Below are positions 12,396-24,617 of a DNA stretch of 64,000 nucleotides, one piece after another. Source of the DNA: [Phialemoniopsis] sp. UDSM-2020 (lineage: Eukaryota > Ascomycota > Sordariomycetes > Thyridiales > Thyridiaceae); the NCBI GenBank assembly GCA_018873225.1, contig JAEILZ010000004.1, forward strand, positions 2,666,001 through 2,730,000. The letters run 5' to 3'. Both the position numbers and the translations under genes were made by a program. The stretch's first letter is position 1; the number at the start of each line of letters is the position of its first letter. The notes beneath the pieces were generated by a model, which saw only the letters and a program-made list of their open reading frames with translations, was not told where the DNA came from and made no database searches.

Positions 12396-14655
12396 ATGCT
12401 TGTTTCCAGACACAGCGATAGCGAGCAGAGCCTTTGGTCCATCAACAAGTTTGAGGCCACCTACCAGCACAAATCAACGTCCAGTCCACGCATGTCGAAC
12501 AGCTTTGATACACCGTTGTCGACACAGCCCGACTGGCATGGGCAATACTCGTTTTTGCCGCCAGGAGAAAATATATTCCCCCAATCCTACGATCATGTAA
12601 CGTCGGCTAGTGACAACAACCAAGCGCAGCCGCGATCGGCGGCTGTCGATAGCGGATTGGATATCGAGGTCAAGACTGAAGGTCACGGTACGCTCAACCA
12701 TCGCCGCAGCCTCGATCCTCTCGGATTGCGCCAGCAAAAACCACCGACGCCGATCCAAGAGCAGTCTCAATCCCATGGTGAAGCTTTCGCGCAGAAAGCT
12801 GCTGAGTCTGTTCACGAGGAGTCTCTGCTTTCCTCGGACACTCCAGGGCTGTCGCTTACTTCAAACCCGCTGAGCTCGGTCTCCTCGACTGGCCAGGGCC
12901 AAGACATGTCCTCGAGTCTTCCCGGCGGTGGGGATCTTATGGCAAAGGAAGAAGATGAAGATGTGATTGATGACGAGGATATGGTCGAGGGGGAAGGCGA
13001 TGTCGCTGCCCAGCCGCAGACCGCAGCAGAACGTACTGCCCAGCGAAGGAAGATGAAACGTTTCAGACTCACTCATCAGCAAACTCGTTTCCTGATGAGC
13101 GAATTTGCCAAGCAGCCGCATCCAGATGCGGCACATCGGGAGCGCCTCTCTCGCGAGATTCCTGGGCTGAGCCCACGACAAGTCCAGGTCTGGTTTCAAA
13201 ATCGGTAGGTTTCCAGCAAGTGTCGTTCAGGGTCCAGTACTAACATATGACTGAAGTCGCGCAAAAATCAAGCGGTTGACAGCGGACGACCGAGATCGTA
13301 TGATCAAGATGCGAGCTGTGCCAGACGACTTTGACAATGTGCAAGCGCTACACTCTCCGTACGGCGCGGTGCATGGACTCGGAACACCATTAACTTCCCC
13401 CATTGATTTTGGGGCATCCTCCTACACAGACCACATGATGAGACCACTTATGGTGGATGTCCGGCGCTCCGACGGTGATGAGCATTTGTCGCCGACCGGC
13501 TTGAGCCCGGCGTTCGGTAGCATAGGGTTCAATCCCTCAGCAACGATGAGCAACCCTGACATACTTTCGCCACTCTCACCAACCTCGAATGACCGATACG
13601 GGTACTCAAGTCATCTGACAAATCCTCTCGGAGGGTCTCGAACTTCCAACCCCTTTGCTCGCCAGAACAGCCTCGACACCGGGATACCAATACACAACCC
13701 TCACCGTGGGCAACAGATGCGTCCCTTGCAACCCCTTCAACTTAGGGAAACGATGTCCAGGTCAAGATCCGACAACCTCCAGTCTCCATTGAGATCCAGT
13801 ATGTCATGGAAAGGTGATTCGATCGACTACACCACTTATCAGGCAGGGAGCGGGAGTCCTCAGCTCGGCGGCCGCCAGCACTCCTTGTATCAAACCGAAG
13901 GTCTCGGCCACACACCAACCAGCATTGGTGGTTATGAGTCAAGCACATATTCTGGTGAGACCCCATAGCCCCATGACTTCTTCGAGCAAGATGAATATTA
14001 ACATCTCGATGTAGGCTCGACCGTGCAATCGCCAACACACATGAACTACCCAGGTTTCCCATCTGCGGGACTACAGCAGAGCCCTCAAGGACGATCAAGA
14101 TTGCGCGCAGCCTCGGCCACCCTACCTCTCGGGCTCGACATTCGAACTCAATTCCGATCGGTGGGGGGTGCGCACGGGATGCCATCTTCTGCACACTCAC
14201 CGACAAGTAGGCCAACGTCGACTTCACAGCTGGGAGTAACATCTAGTTACACAGCCAGCTTTCCGTCTGCCCCCTTGACAGCACCTCACGACTTTTCCTT
14301 ACCACGTACCCCGGGCTTCAGGACTTCAGGACAGGATTACACAATGCCTCAGATGAGCGCCCCAATTGCGCCGCCCAATGATTTCTCTCAGGCTTTTCAG
14401 GCGAGCATGTCTGGGTCGTCCAGTACCAGGACGCCAATGCGCGATACATTTGGGGGCGGTGGGCCGTTGAGTGGCGCCTCAAGCGGAGACCGTGGAGGTG
14501 ACGACTTTTCCCAGGACAGTCTGGGTCCGGCGGGACTCAAGCGGAAGAGGAGCTTCACTTTACCGCAGAGTGGGTTAGGCGGGACCTCAGCAGGAGGCGG
14601 AACGGGATCTGCATCAGCATCGAACTCTGGGCCGACATACGGCAGTGCGACGTAA
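12396..14655 (+). CDS. Homeobox transcription factor
   Basis: Nuclear DNA-binding regulator. Three exons, 12396-13204, 13257-13954 and 14015-14655, encode 715 residues. The homeodomain lies at about residues 217-277; its recognition helix reads RQVQVWFQNRRAKIKR with Gln50 and Asn51 in standard numbering. The first intron (52 nt, phase 2) splits the first Arg codon of the NRRAK motif, a position inside the recognition helix. Before the homeodomain is an acidic stretch (EEDEDVIDDEDMVEGEGD); after it come several hundred Ser/Pro/Gly/Gln-rich residues without a second domain, as in Sordariomycete developmental homeobox proteins (the HOX/HTF sets of Magnaporthe and Fusarium). I cannot assign which member it is. 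The first in-frame ATG is 12396; ATG 12492 (MSNSFDTPLS) would give 683 residues and may be the real start. It stands alone between two very long gene-free stretches, as is common for developmental regulators. Confidence 0.88.
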
Positions 14656-17600
14656 AACGTGCGAGCGCGTCTACACACAGGCAATTGTCTGTGCATCCAG
14701 GATACCACTCACGGCCCAGTCTGTCTACTACCTTGTCTAGACTGCCACTACCGATTCGGGTAATCGAGTGAGAACGTCATGGAAAGAAACGAGTTTCTTT
14801 TGTCATTCATACTTGTTGTGTGTTTTGGGGGCAACTTATACGGGCAGAAAACCATGCGGTTCTGTTGGGGAAAATTGGCCTACGGTTTCAATGGTGATAT
14901 CTTCGCTTCTCGAGTTCAAGGAAATACCCAGTGATGGCTTCGTTTTTTTGGTTCATTGATTTTCTTCTTCTTTTAACTTCCTTCTTCACCACCTCGTGAA
15001 TGCTCGAGGCCATCGCCCTGGCGATAATTTTGTGTGCTACTATAGTCTTTCTACATTTGTCCACCTCGCGGCGCGGATGTACATTGTCCTTTTCTTTCAC
15101 TTCTACCAACTCCCCTGTTTATCCTTCTTCACCACGACCTACTTAACCCCCCAACACCCCCCTTTGTACCGAGATATTGACTATTCCGGGTCATGAGAGA
15201 TGGATATGACACACATACAGAACGATATGGGCAATACACGAAACAAGACTGACAAGACCTCTGACGCCGCGCCAATGCTTACTTCTTCACGTTCTACCAT
15301 GGGGATTTTTTGGTGAGACGACGCCTCTTGGCGAACTCACAGGTGGATTGCGACATTTATTGTCGCTTGTTTTGTTTGGGGCGTAAAGGAAGCGAGGGAA
15401 CCACAAGCCAACCTCGCTTGTTGGGAGGCGCAGGATCGAGAGTCGTCAACAGGAGGGAGGGTACAATATCTCCACGTTGGTGGGGTTGATGCGAGGGCAA
15501 AGCGAGCAAAAGTGCAAGCAGAGTAGTGAAATCTTAGATGTACATAGAGAGAATTTTACGATTGCTGTATCGGCAACGCAGGGAAGACGTACCGGAAGAG
15601 CAGCAGCGTGTCCAGTGGCCTGCATGGGCTGCATGATCTTGCAGGACGAGCGGGCTGGCCGAAGCTGGGCAGTCTCCTGTCTCCCAGTCTACTTTACTAT
15701 GTACGTTGCAATGCTGCCGGGCTCCACTTCTGCAGCTGTGTGCGCTGCAGAGCAGAGGTATCTGATCAATTCATACCCTGAACAAGAGACCACAGCCTTC
15801 CTCTCCTTCTCGCTGTGACTACTACTGCCACTAGCAAGAGGTCTTGGGGGATGGTTCGTCATGTGGCCGGCTGTGCAAGCGGCCTGATCGGGTAAGAAGG
15901 TCAGTGCCCCAGCACCAGTGAATGTCAAGACTCGGTCCAGTTTAGGCCAGCGAGGGCCGGCCATGAACCTGGCCCCAGGACCGTGGATGAGACGCGGGAT
16001 CCGACTTGACGTTTTGAGCCCATCAGTAGCATTGTCAAGATGTTGAAAGTCGCTAGAGAAGTCTAGCCATCCGTCTTGCAGAATGGTCGGTTGAGCCAAT
16101 CTCGGCCCAATTGACCCAGAGGGCAAGTTTTGACCTTTTTGATTTGTTTCGTTTCAAGATTGTCGTTGCATTATGGTTGGCTGCGACTGGCGCCGGCTTC
16201 ATCTCGGTGACGGGGCCGACGTCCAATCTCCCCAACATTGAACGCCCAAAATTCCAACCCTAGGGGCACGACGACAACACATACACACACACACACCCAA
16301 AGTTGCATTGTTTCGGCACCTACGAAGGCCCCGTTTCGCTACCTGACAAACAACAATGACACAAGAGAAAATCACGCCCTGATCGAGCTTGGCTGGACCC
16401 ACGATCCACCACAATTCTGATGCTCGCTCGTGTTGGCAGTCTGGAGTGAACCATGGGCGGTAAATTGACGCTTCTCGAAGCCATGCTACCCTATGCTTGC
16501 CCAGACCGGGAATTCAAGCGTCGCCGGCCCGGTTCTTTCGGTTCGCTGGACCCCCCCTGGCCATGGCGAGATGAGGAAAGGATGCTGTCGATCATCCGGG
16601 GGAAATATGGTTGACCGCGACCTTTTGATGCTGCTTCTGGGTAGTATGCCGGAAGGAAACATAAGGGTCCTCCACACTGCTGCTGGCTTGCCATGGTCGC
16701 TGACATCAGCCCCTCGGGTTCTATGGTAGCGGCCATCGAAGAAGGATCTGCACGCAGCATCTTCTTGGCAAATACTACGCTTCGGCGCTGTTGTTGTCCC
16801 TTTGCTGTGCACTGAAGAGGACCAGCTACAGAACAATGGATCTACGGAACCCAATGCGAGGTGGAGATGGATTCACGCACACTTGTAATGCTTCTCTCAA
16901 CTAGCCTCCCACACCGCCTACCTGGTCATCTCTGGGCCACGCCCGTCGTTCCCGGAACTCGAGGGCTGCTGCTTCGCAACTCGCATCACATTGACCAGCC
17001 GGCACAGCGGTATGGTTGGCAATGCTGGCGGAGAGTTGATTTGGTGTCTTCCACGGCATATGGGGGCGCGAAGGATACCTACAGTCACACGATGGGGATG
17101 CCCACGACTGTGGGATGCACGCTTGACAACCAAAAGGGTGGCGACCCGCATGGCTATCAGACCTAGACACTGTATGGTGCCATACCGCATGGCAGGCACA
17201 CGGTGGCCACGCCGGCGGAGGAAGAGGCTGCGCATGTTCAAGCGACCTACAGCAGACACCTACAAGGGTAGGTAGGCAGGCGAAGGAGGGGTCGATCCAT
17301 TTTGCCCGCTCGATTCCACCGGCAAGGTCGTGCTCACCTTGTGCTTGGTACCACTTCAACCAGCAGAAGGAGAGAATGATGGTTGTTCGATTACCTAGGC
17401 TTGTGTCGTGAGGGTGGGAGGCTGGGGGATGCAATAGTGTGCCCCAGAAGCCAGCCCATGTCTTTCCTTGCGGAAGATCGATCTTGTGTTGTAGGTAGGT
17501 GTGTCTTGTGAGACTCGGTATATCACACATCGCGGTATATAGGCGAGTTACACGGCAGCAGGCTTGTGCAATGGCTCAAGGTGGTTTTGCCGACACCATG

Positions 17601-20600
17601 CCTGGATGAGACAAGCACCTGCCCGCCATCCATACCAGCTACCAGCGAGAGCTTCCCTCCGCGCCTAAGTGAGCTATCTGTCAGCATCATGCAGGGGGCT
17701 CAGGAGGAGGTCGTATTGATTGCCTTGGATCTGGGTGGATGAGAGCTTGTACCGCCTACGGACAGGCGTTATGTCAATACCGCAACACAAACTTCCCCGG
17801 GCGGCTTCTACACAACCCGGCCGGGCGGCTTCTACACAACCCGGCCGGGCTCTTACGCAGTATGTGTATGGCATATTTACTCATGACATGATGCTCAGCA
17901 GTCTGGCTCCTCGTCTTTTGAGGCAGGGTAAGAGGCGCCCAGAGAGGATTTTCAACAGTACTGATCGACCGCACAGAGGTGGTCGGGTAGAGCAACGCAC
18001 CTCTTTCGAGGTATTGCCCTATCCGCATTTTGGTAAGGGGAAATTACTAGCGAGGGGGTTTGAAATTCGAGCCTGTGCGGCTTCCCGTCAGAAAACCTCA
18101 ACGTTTGATAAGGTATACCTTTGAGCCTGTACCTGGAGATGGCACCAGGTGTGGAACTTCACACCAAGGCGTACTGGCACATATTCACAAGACCCCTATT
18201 CCCGCTTCCCCGCAGAACTTTGGCCATGAGGCTAAGGGGAGGTCAGAAAGGACGGTGTTGCGGAGGAGACCATAGGTAGTGGGATCGGAACGAAAATTGT
18301 ATCTTCGGGCCACTGTAACGAGTGAGCTGTAAGTGGCCGGCCGAGACAAAGTTTGGTTGAGCAGAGATGCAGCAACCCGAAGGCTATGAACAGACCCTGT
18401 GCCCCTTGTCAGGACTTGTAGACCTGTAATTATGAGGGGTGGATATATCATACAAAGCTTGATACTGAATCGTGACGAAGCTGTCTAAGCTTGACGCGTT
18501 GAGCAGTGTGGCGTATCGGCTCTTGTCACTGCCTGCTTGGATGAGATAGAATTCATGTCACTCACCAAACAATCGACTCGGGAGGACGAGGCACTGGAGC
18601 CACTGCCGCGGATGGGGGTTATGGATCAAAGAACCAATGGATAAATTCAATGCAGGTAGGGCAAGGCGGCCGGTATGGAAGCACTGGAATCCTGGAAAAT
18701 GATACACTATAACCTCCGAGCCGAACGAGGCAATTGGCGATTTCAGGGTCAGGGCCGTTGATATCGCCGTTCTCTAGGGGTTAGAACAAAGTTCCCCGGT
18801 TCACCGTTTCGACCGCTTGTACGAATTTTGGCAAAGGAAAGATGATCAAAGGAATTCGTGAACCTGGTGACGGCATCCTACCCTTTGGCCAGAAGATAAG
18901 ACAGCAAACAACATCGAATTCGAGATGGTCGAGAAAATCACGACACGTATGCCACTAGATATCGCTACTTTGATATTTTCAACTTCAACTCTCATAGCAT
19001 CCACGTGGTCTCCGTCTGCTGCCTGGTCCCTGGCGATGCTCATCCTGACGAACCATCCCCGGACTGCGGAGCGTCGAATCGACACGAGTGAATCCAGACC
19101 TACAATCTTTCCCCTGCCTCTACAAAAGGCAACCTCGATTTGCCTGAGAATGGCAAGGCTCGTCTGGTGGCCGGTATAGCCTGGTTCGAGTCGAGGCTTT
19201 ACCCGCTTTTGAAAGTGCCGGAGAGGAAGATACATCCAAAACCGGGGTGCGTTGTGTGCTTCACTCCGGACTTTCCTGCCTGTTTTCGGTCCTCTTGGTC
19301 ATTTCCTGGTCCTGCGACAGTAGCAGATTCCTGTCCCTCAAAGCCGGGCTCTGTGCACCATTTTGCCTAAACATACATCGTGCCTTGACGGAGGTGCGCG
19401 ATACAGTCCTCTCGACCCCTGCCCGAACGCAATTTATCTCAGCCCGGATTCTGTAAGAAGTGGTAAATCCATTGCTCGAATCTGCGAGTCGGGCAATTAT
19501 TCTATCTTTCCAACCGTGTGGCCTCAGACCTCATCCCAACCGCGACGCCCATCTTTCCGCCTCGCAGCAGTACCAGCAAAGTCTGGCTAGGAGTAGCATC
19601 TAGGCCATTCAAGCTTTCCAAGGCTTTGTTCTCCCTTCTATTTCTCTATTACATAGATCCCAGTATTGAAGCGGGGTTTTGACAGCTATTGATCCTCCTT
19701 GAGATACATACTTTGTCACTTACGCGCGAGTGATTCCCAAGAGACGGACAAATTGTAGATGCACAATTATTTCACGCAATGACGTTGTCGGCTTATGAAA
19801 GTACCTTGGAGTCATTGATTCTATGATGAGTGTACTGATACCTGAAGAGCTCCTGGTGATATGTACTCCTAGATGCTGCTCAATTCAAGCGATCTCTCTT
19901 GAGAACTGACCAATATCGGCATTCCACCGCCGCCCAGGCTCTCGGCCAGGTCTCACCTACAAGCCTGCACCAGCCAAACAAATGACCCGCGAGCCCACGC
20001 GGGAGTAAATGAAGTCACACAAAACGTAGGCACCATGGCTGCAGCAGCGGTGAGTTCTGCAAGCTGAGAAGCAGGGCACGGGAGGTCTGGACGCTGTCGG
20101 CACACGCGGCTGCTGGTTACTTAGCTAGAGCCCATAGCGAAGCACACCTCCATACGAGATTGAACAGATGTCCCGGGCTGAGGTTTCCTGCAACACTTGA
20201 TGACGTGATGTCGTTATCATGGCTCTTCAAGGGCTCGATTCAGAGGAAGGGTATTCAGTCACACTTCGTGTTGTCTCGCTACGAAGTGGTACCAGGATAT
20301 ACTGAGACTTAATCAAGCCCAGCCACCATCCATGAAGCCTTAACATGCTATCTCTACTTCGCGGCTAGAACGTATGGCCCGAAGCTCAAAGATCCCTCAC
20401 TGGGCGGCATCTAGGTGCCCGATACCTCGATACTGTGCCACTCATTGCCGAGATGGTGCGCGTATTACTTCATAAAAAGCCGCCGATGAGTTGCAGGTGG
20501 CTGGCATATGCACAAAGCAGACATCAGATCTCCGCTTACAACCTTGACGCATGGCGAGGTTGGGGGTGGTGGGACACTTTTTTTGATGATCCGTGAACAC

Positions 20601-21479
20601 CGAGGCCGGGACATATCAGCCGATCAGGGTGAAGGCGACAATGGAGGTCGCCCTCCCCTGCTTGCTGCTGCCGAGAGTGTCGAGTCTTTGGGGGAGGAGG
20701 AGGAGGGCATGCCCGCTACTGCGTGTAGGTGGAGTTGCCGGGACCGTCATGCCGGCCTGCCTACTATTCGCGAGGTCGACCCATTGCCCTACTCGCTCAG
20801 AGCCCAGTCCGGGTCAGGGGTTGCGGAGGCTGGTCCGGCGGAGGACAGAGGCTGCCAGACGCAGCATAGTAAACTTCGCTCCTACAACTCACAAGAGACG
20901 TTGGAAGGAAGGGGTACATTCTGCAAAAGGGGGAGATGGAGTTTACCTGGGGATATTCGCCAACGTCATGGCCATGCGAGCCAACAGGTTCCTAGATATT
21001 GCGCTGTTAGCCTTGCTCATATTGAATCTTCCTGTAGAAGACATTGTTTCATATGCTGTTAATCAAGTGATATTGTCTGGGCATAGTGGTTTAATACATG
21101 TCTCGCAAGGTTGAGTTGTATGGATAAACGATTTGAAACCCGCTGTATTGGGCTTCGACGGGCTTACGGTCAATCGAAAACCTGGAAAGCAGGGCAAATC
21201 AAGATTGATCTAGAAAAGAAAAAGACCTGTATTGTCTAATATCTTGTCTCTAGTCTGTTCTGAGAGAGTTTATATGACGTGGATCGCACACTGATTCATT
21301 CCTCCTGCTGTTGTGACTGATGATGCCCTCAAGATGGCCCTTCTCGGGCATCTCTCGCTCTGCGAAGTTCCCAAGGGATCAACCATCTTGTGGGATGGGA
21401 CCCCGTGATCCATGGCGAAAATAATAAAGAAATACTCATCTCGTTCTGATCACTCTGACCTGCCGTCTCTATAGTGCGT
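14656..21479. other. 6.8 kb without a supportable gene
   Basis: This lies between the 3' end of the homeobox gene and the 3' end of the minus-strand Bor1-like gene, so it should hold two 3' UTRs and little promoter. The frames present (for example minus 16901-17530, about 209 codons, and plus 20508-21062) show no domain, no introns that extend them and no family motif. It contains a 24-bp tandem duplication at 17797-17844, a short (AC)7 run at 16283-16296 and TAGG-type motifs at 17266-17280 and 17491-17500. Confidence 0.6.
17797..17844. repeat. Two perfect tandem copies of a 24-bp unit
   Basis: Units 17797-17820 and 17821-17844 are identical. Each begins CCGGGCGGCT and ends ACAACCCGG, so each unit is edged by short inverted CCGG ends. 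A third copy starts at 17845 (CCGGGC) and breaks off. No gene surrounds it. Confidence 0.9.
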
Positions 21480-23757
21480 CTAAGGTCTTGACGATTGACC
21501 CCTTCGATTCACACCCATCCTCTGCATCTCGATCGCGACACCTTCGTTCCTCGCATCCTGTCCCGCGGCGCTGGCTCTTCTCCTCGTCGTACCCGATCCT
21601 CCTATGCCTGGAGACGCCAGCATGTTTCTATTCTCGCCCAGCTCCGCCAGTTCCTCCTCGCTGTGCCGTCCGCTGCCTTCACCGCCTCCGCCCAGGGCGA
21701 GCTCGCTCGCCGACGCCGTCGTCTCACCACTCCTAAACAAGCCTCCACGCGCCCCAGCATCGGCACCGGACTTCCTGTCACTCTCGTCGCCGGAGCCAGA
21801 GCCATCGGCGGCATCCAGCACGCCTCCGAAAGCACCGCCCACGCTCTCCATCGTGAAGGGGCTGGCCGTGGGCGCGTCGAGCAGCGCCAGCTCGCGGGCG
21901 TCAAACCAGCGGGGCAGCAGCAGTGCACGTACGGGGATCAGCGCCAAAATGAAGACGGGGAAGCCCACGGCGGCTACGGTCTGGGTGATGGCAAAGGTGG
22001 CACCGAACGCAACGAGCTCAATGGCGACAAAAGCCCAGAGGGCGCCACGGCGAGGCAGACGATGCAGCGGGTTTGATGCCGGGGTCAGTGGTGCGTCGCG
22101 GGCTAGGAAGAGCAGCTTGGCGGTGATGCCGTTGGCCTCGAGAGCCTGGACACCCATGACGAAGAACAAGCCGGCTAGTACACCCTGAGGAATCAGATGG
22201 AGGACATAAAGGAGCGGCCCAGTCATGGTACCGAGAGTCAGGAGACCTTGGGCGAGGTTAGACACGCGTTGTTCGACGACATGGGTGGCCTTGGGGCGGA
22301 AGTGGCCCTTATTCTCTCCCCCTTCGTCCTCATTCTGAACCATGCGTGTCACACAAAGGGACTCGGTGTGGAAAGGAGCTTGAGGGATGAGACCGTTGGG
22401 AAAGGGGAGACCGAGGATACCAGCGACGCCCGTGGTGAGCCCTAGAAGAAAGATGTCCCAGTGAAAACCAGCCGGCTTCTTGAGTGGGAACTCGGTGCCC
22501 TGAGCGATCAAAGAAGACACTATAGACATCGTCAGTGACACAAGAACAAGATGTTCCCTGCAGGACGGGCCTTACCGTTGTGGTCGAAGTAGAATAGGAT
22601 GGTGAGCAAGATGGCAAAGGGGATAGCAAGGAAAACATCAGCAACCCCAATATTCCAAAAGTCGACAAGCCACCCACGATCGGCAGTAGGAAAGAAAGCT
22701 TTGGAAATGGGCAGAACCTCCAAGTGGACATCCTTCATCCTTCCAATGTGGACGAAGCCGGAAAAGAAGACAAGTGTCAAGGGAGTTCCATAGTCCTTCA
22801 GGAAGACCCGGATGGGATGCTTGAAGAGACTACTACCACCGAGCTCACCACAAACATACGCCACCATAAAGACCATGATGGCGACGAATATGGACAGATA
22901 AAAGGGCTCCTCTGAGCCGAGGCGCTCGAGGACCTGGATGCCCTTCTGCAGATAGATGAAGGCAACGTAAAAGCCAAAGATGTCGCACGGAAAGCGGGTG
23001 ACATATCGCAGCCAGTTGCAAGAGTTAGTAACGGCCAATATCCAGTGGAAGACAAGTGACCACAGGCCGATCCAGCACATGAAGGCCAGGTAGTTGACGC
23101 CTGTCGGTTTCATGATGTCGTATACCGTACTGGAGTGACGAGCCTTATAAGTATGGGTTACTTCTCTTTCTCTGGGGAAGTACATACTAGTTGAAAACAG
23201 TGATGGGGCCAGTGACGCCTACAATGACCAGGGGCTGGCAGGCTAGGAAGGCAAAGACGACGGCGCCGAGGACCGATGCAAGAAGTACCTCGTTCACGCC
23301 ATAATTCTCATTAGTTTTGGTGAACATGTCGAGAGAGAACGCCAGCGCGGGCAGGATGCTGGGGAAAGTCAGCTGAGCGTCCGTGATGCGCCACAGATTA
23401 CGAAATGCGCGATATGAGCTGGACGTACTTTGCAAAATACATGTAGACAGTGGCCGGGACTACGCGATAGTCCCAAGCATCTGTCCAATCGCTCCAGTAG
23501 TACGGACCTCGACGCCGGAGATCGTTGATCATGCCACGAAAGAAGCGGATCTTCCACCAGCTCGCCGAAGCCGATTGAGAAGGCTGGGAGGAACCACCGG
23601 CCAGGCGGTCTCGAAGGCTGCCAGCCTCGTTGCGAAGAGAGGCAGACCAACTTCTGAAGTTGGGCCCGGAAGTCCCTTCGCCGCCAGTCCTGTGGCCGCC
23701 GTGACCGCCGGGCAGAGATAGGGTCTCTCCGGCCGAGGAGGCTGTGGGTCCGGCCAT
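21480..23757 (-). CDS. BOR1: Bor1-type borate / anion transporter (HCO3- transporter family)
   Basis: Plasma-membrane (or vacuolar) anion exporter of the SLC4-related family; yeast Bor1 exports borate. Four exons on the minus strand, 23757-23429, 23358-23188, 23129-22576 and 22519-21480, join in frame to 697 residues; introns are 70, 58 and 56 nt. Splice joins give FAN/ILPALAFSLDMF, VTGPITVFNYTVYDIM and FYFDHNVSSLIAQG, all typical of the family. The body has about ten or more hydrophobic segments and the signature stretch GILGLPFPNGLIPQAPFHTE in the last exon. The N-terminal about 80 residues are Ser/Gly-rich and hydrophilic. After the last membrane segment (LIPVRALLLPRWF) a Gly/Ser/Glu-rich cytosolic tail of about 140 residues follows, longer than the yeast protein's. 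The start at 23757 gives MAGPTASSAG; an upstream in-frame run exists but lacks a better ATG context. Substrate is inferred from family only. Confidence 0.88.
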
Positions 23758-24617
23758 GGTCCGGTCTGGGGTAGTGTAATCGGGGGAGTCAATTAGAGGC
23801 TTGCCAGTTACCAAATGCTGGCAGGTCGGCGGCCTTTGGAGAAATTGACTGGACTGCGCAAGGGAATAACAACCTTGCAAATGACTTTGCACGTCACAGC
23901 ATGTTTTTGATGCCGCTCAAGAAGGCCAATTGGCAGGGACAGCCAGTATATGTTGAGTGTGTCAAGGGAAGTTTGAAGGTATGAAAGGAAAGTATTGGAT
24001 CGAAAGCGATTGCGGATGCTACTTGCCTGACTAGCGACTAGGTCTCTGAAAAGCGCGCCAGCGCCACCTGCACCCCGTCTCGCCCGTCATCCATGGATAC
24101 TTTTCCAAGTGTCTAATTACAGCGAACGGCCTCATGGAAAGCTTGGTCGCCGGACCACTTTTTTCCTCTTCCCGACAGCGGTTGCAGAAATTCTCCATGT
24201 GAGGAAGTGGAGCAAGATTGGATGCTTCCTGATGGCGGGATCCACTGAGGTTTTCGGGCGTTGGACAGCAAATGATGTCAACCAATCCGGCTTCAGGCCG
24301 TGGCCGTGATCGGTGGTACCCGGAGCCCGCCGCTCCTTGGTCCGGGGTATGCCTGCATATGCACATCATTACTTTTGTAGCAGTCACAGGAAGATCTCGA
24401 GTTGCGAAAGAGGCCCTTGGCAGAGGAAGACGAATTTTAACAACCATTGGAAAGCCATGTATGTATCTATTTACAACCAGTGATTGGTGGTGAATCGTAT
24501 CCAAAACGCCCCGTCTTGAATTGCAATACCGCTGAACACGGTCCATTGCGTCTATTACCACGAGCCCATGAGTAAGAGGAACTACGCTGAACCCCATATG
24601 AAGCCAGGGACATGGTA
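23758..24617. other. Intergenic between BOR1-like and HADH genes
   Basis: Both neighbours are on the minus strand, so this 860 bp holds the promoter of the Bor1-like gene and the 3' UTR of the dehydrogenase gene. No coding segment or structured RNA recognised. Confidence 0.6.

Noticed and set aside
16283..16296. (AC)7 microsatellite
   Set aside because: Too short and common to be meaningful.
16901..17530. 209-codon minus-strand open frame
   Set aside because: His/Pro/Ser-rich, overlapping other chance frames on both strands, no recognisable motif.
19180..19200. GGTTCGAGTCGAGG resembling a tRNA B box
   Set aside because: No matching A box, anticodon stem or acceptor stem could be folded around it.
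20508..21114. Overlapping plus-strand open frames of 184 and 173 codons
   Set aside because: Two different frames over the same DNA, composition unlike a protein; one hydrophobic stretch near 20960-21050 was not enough to support a gene.
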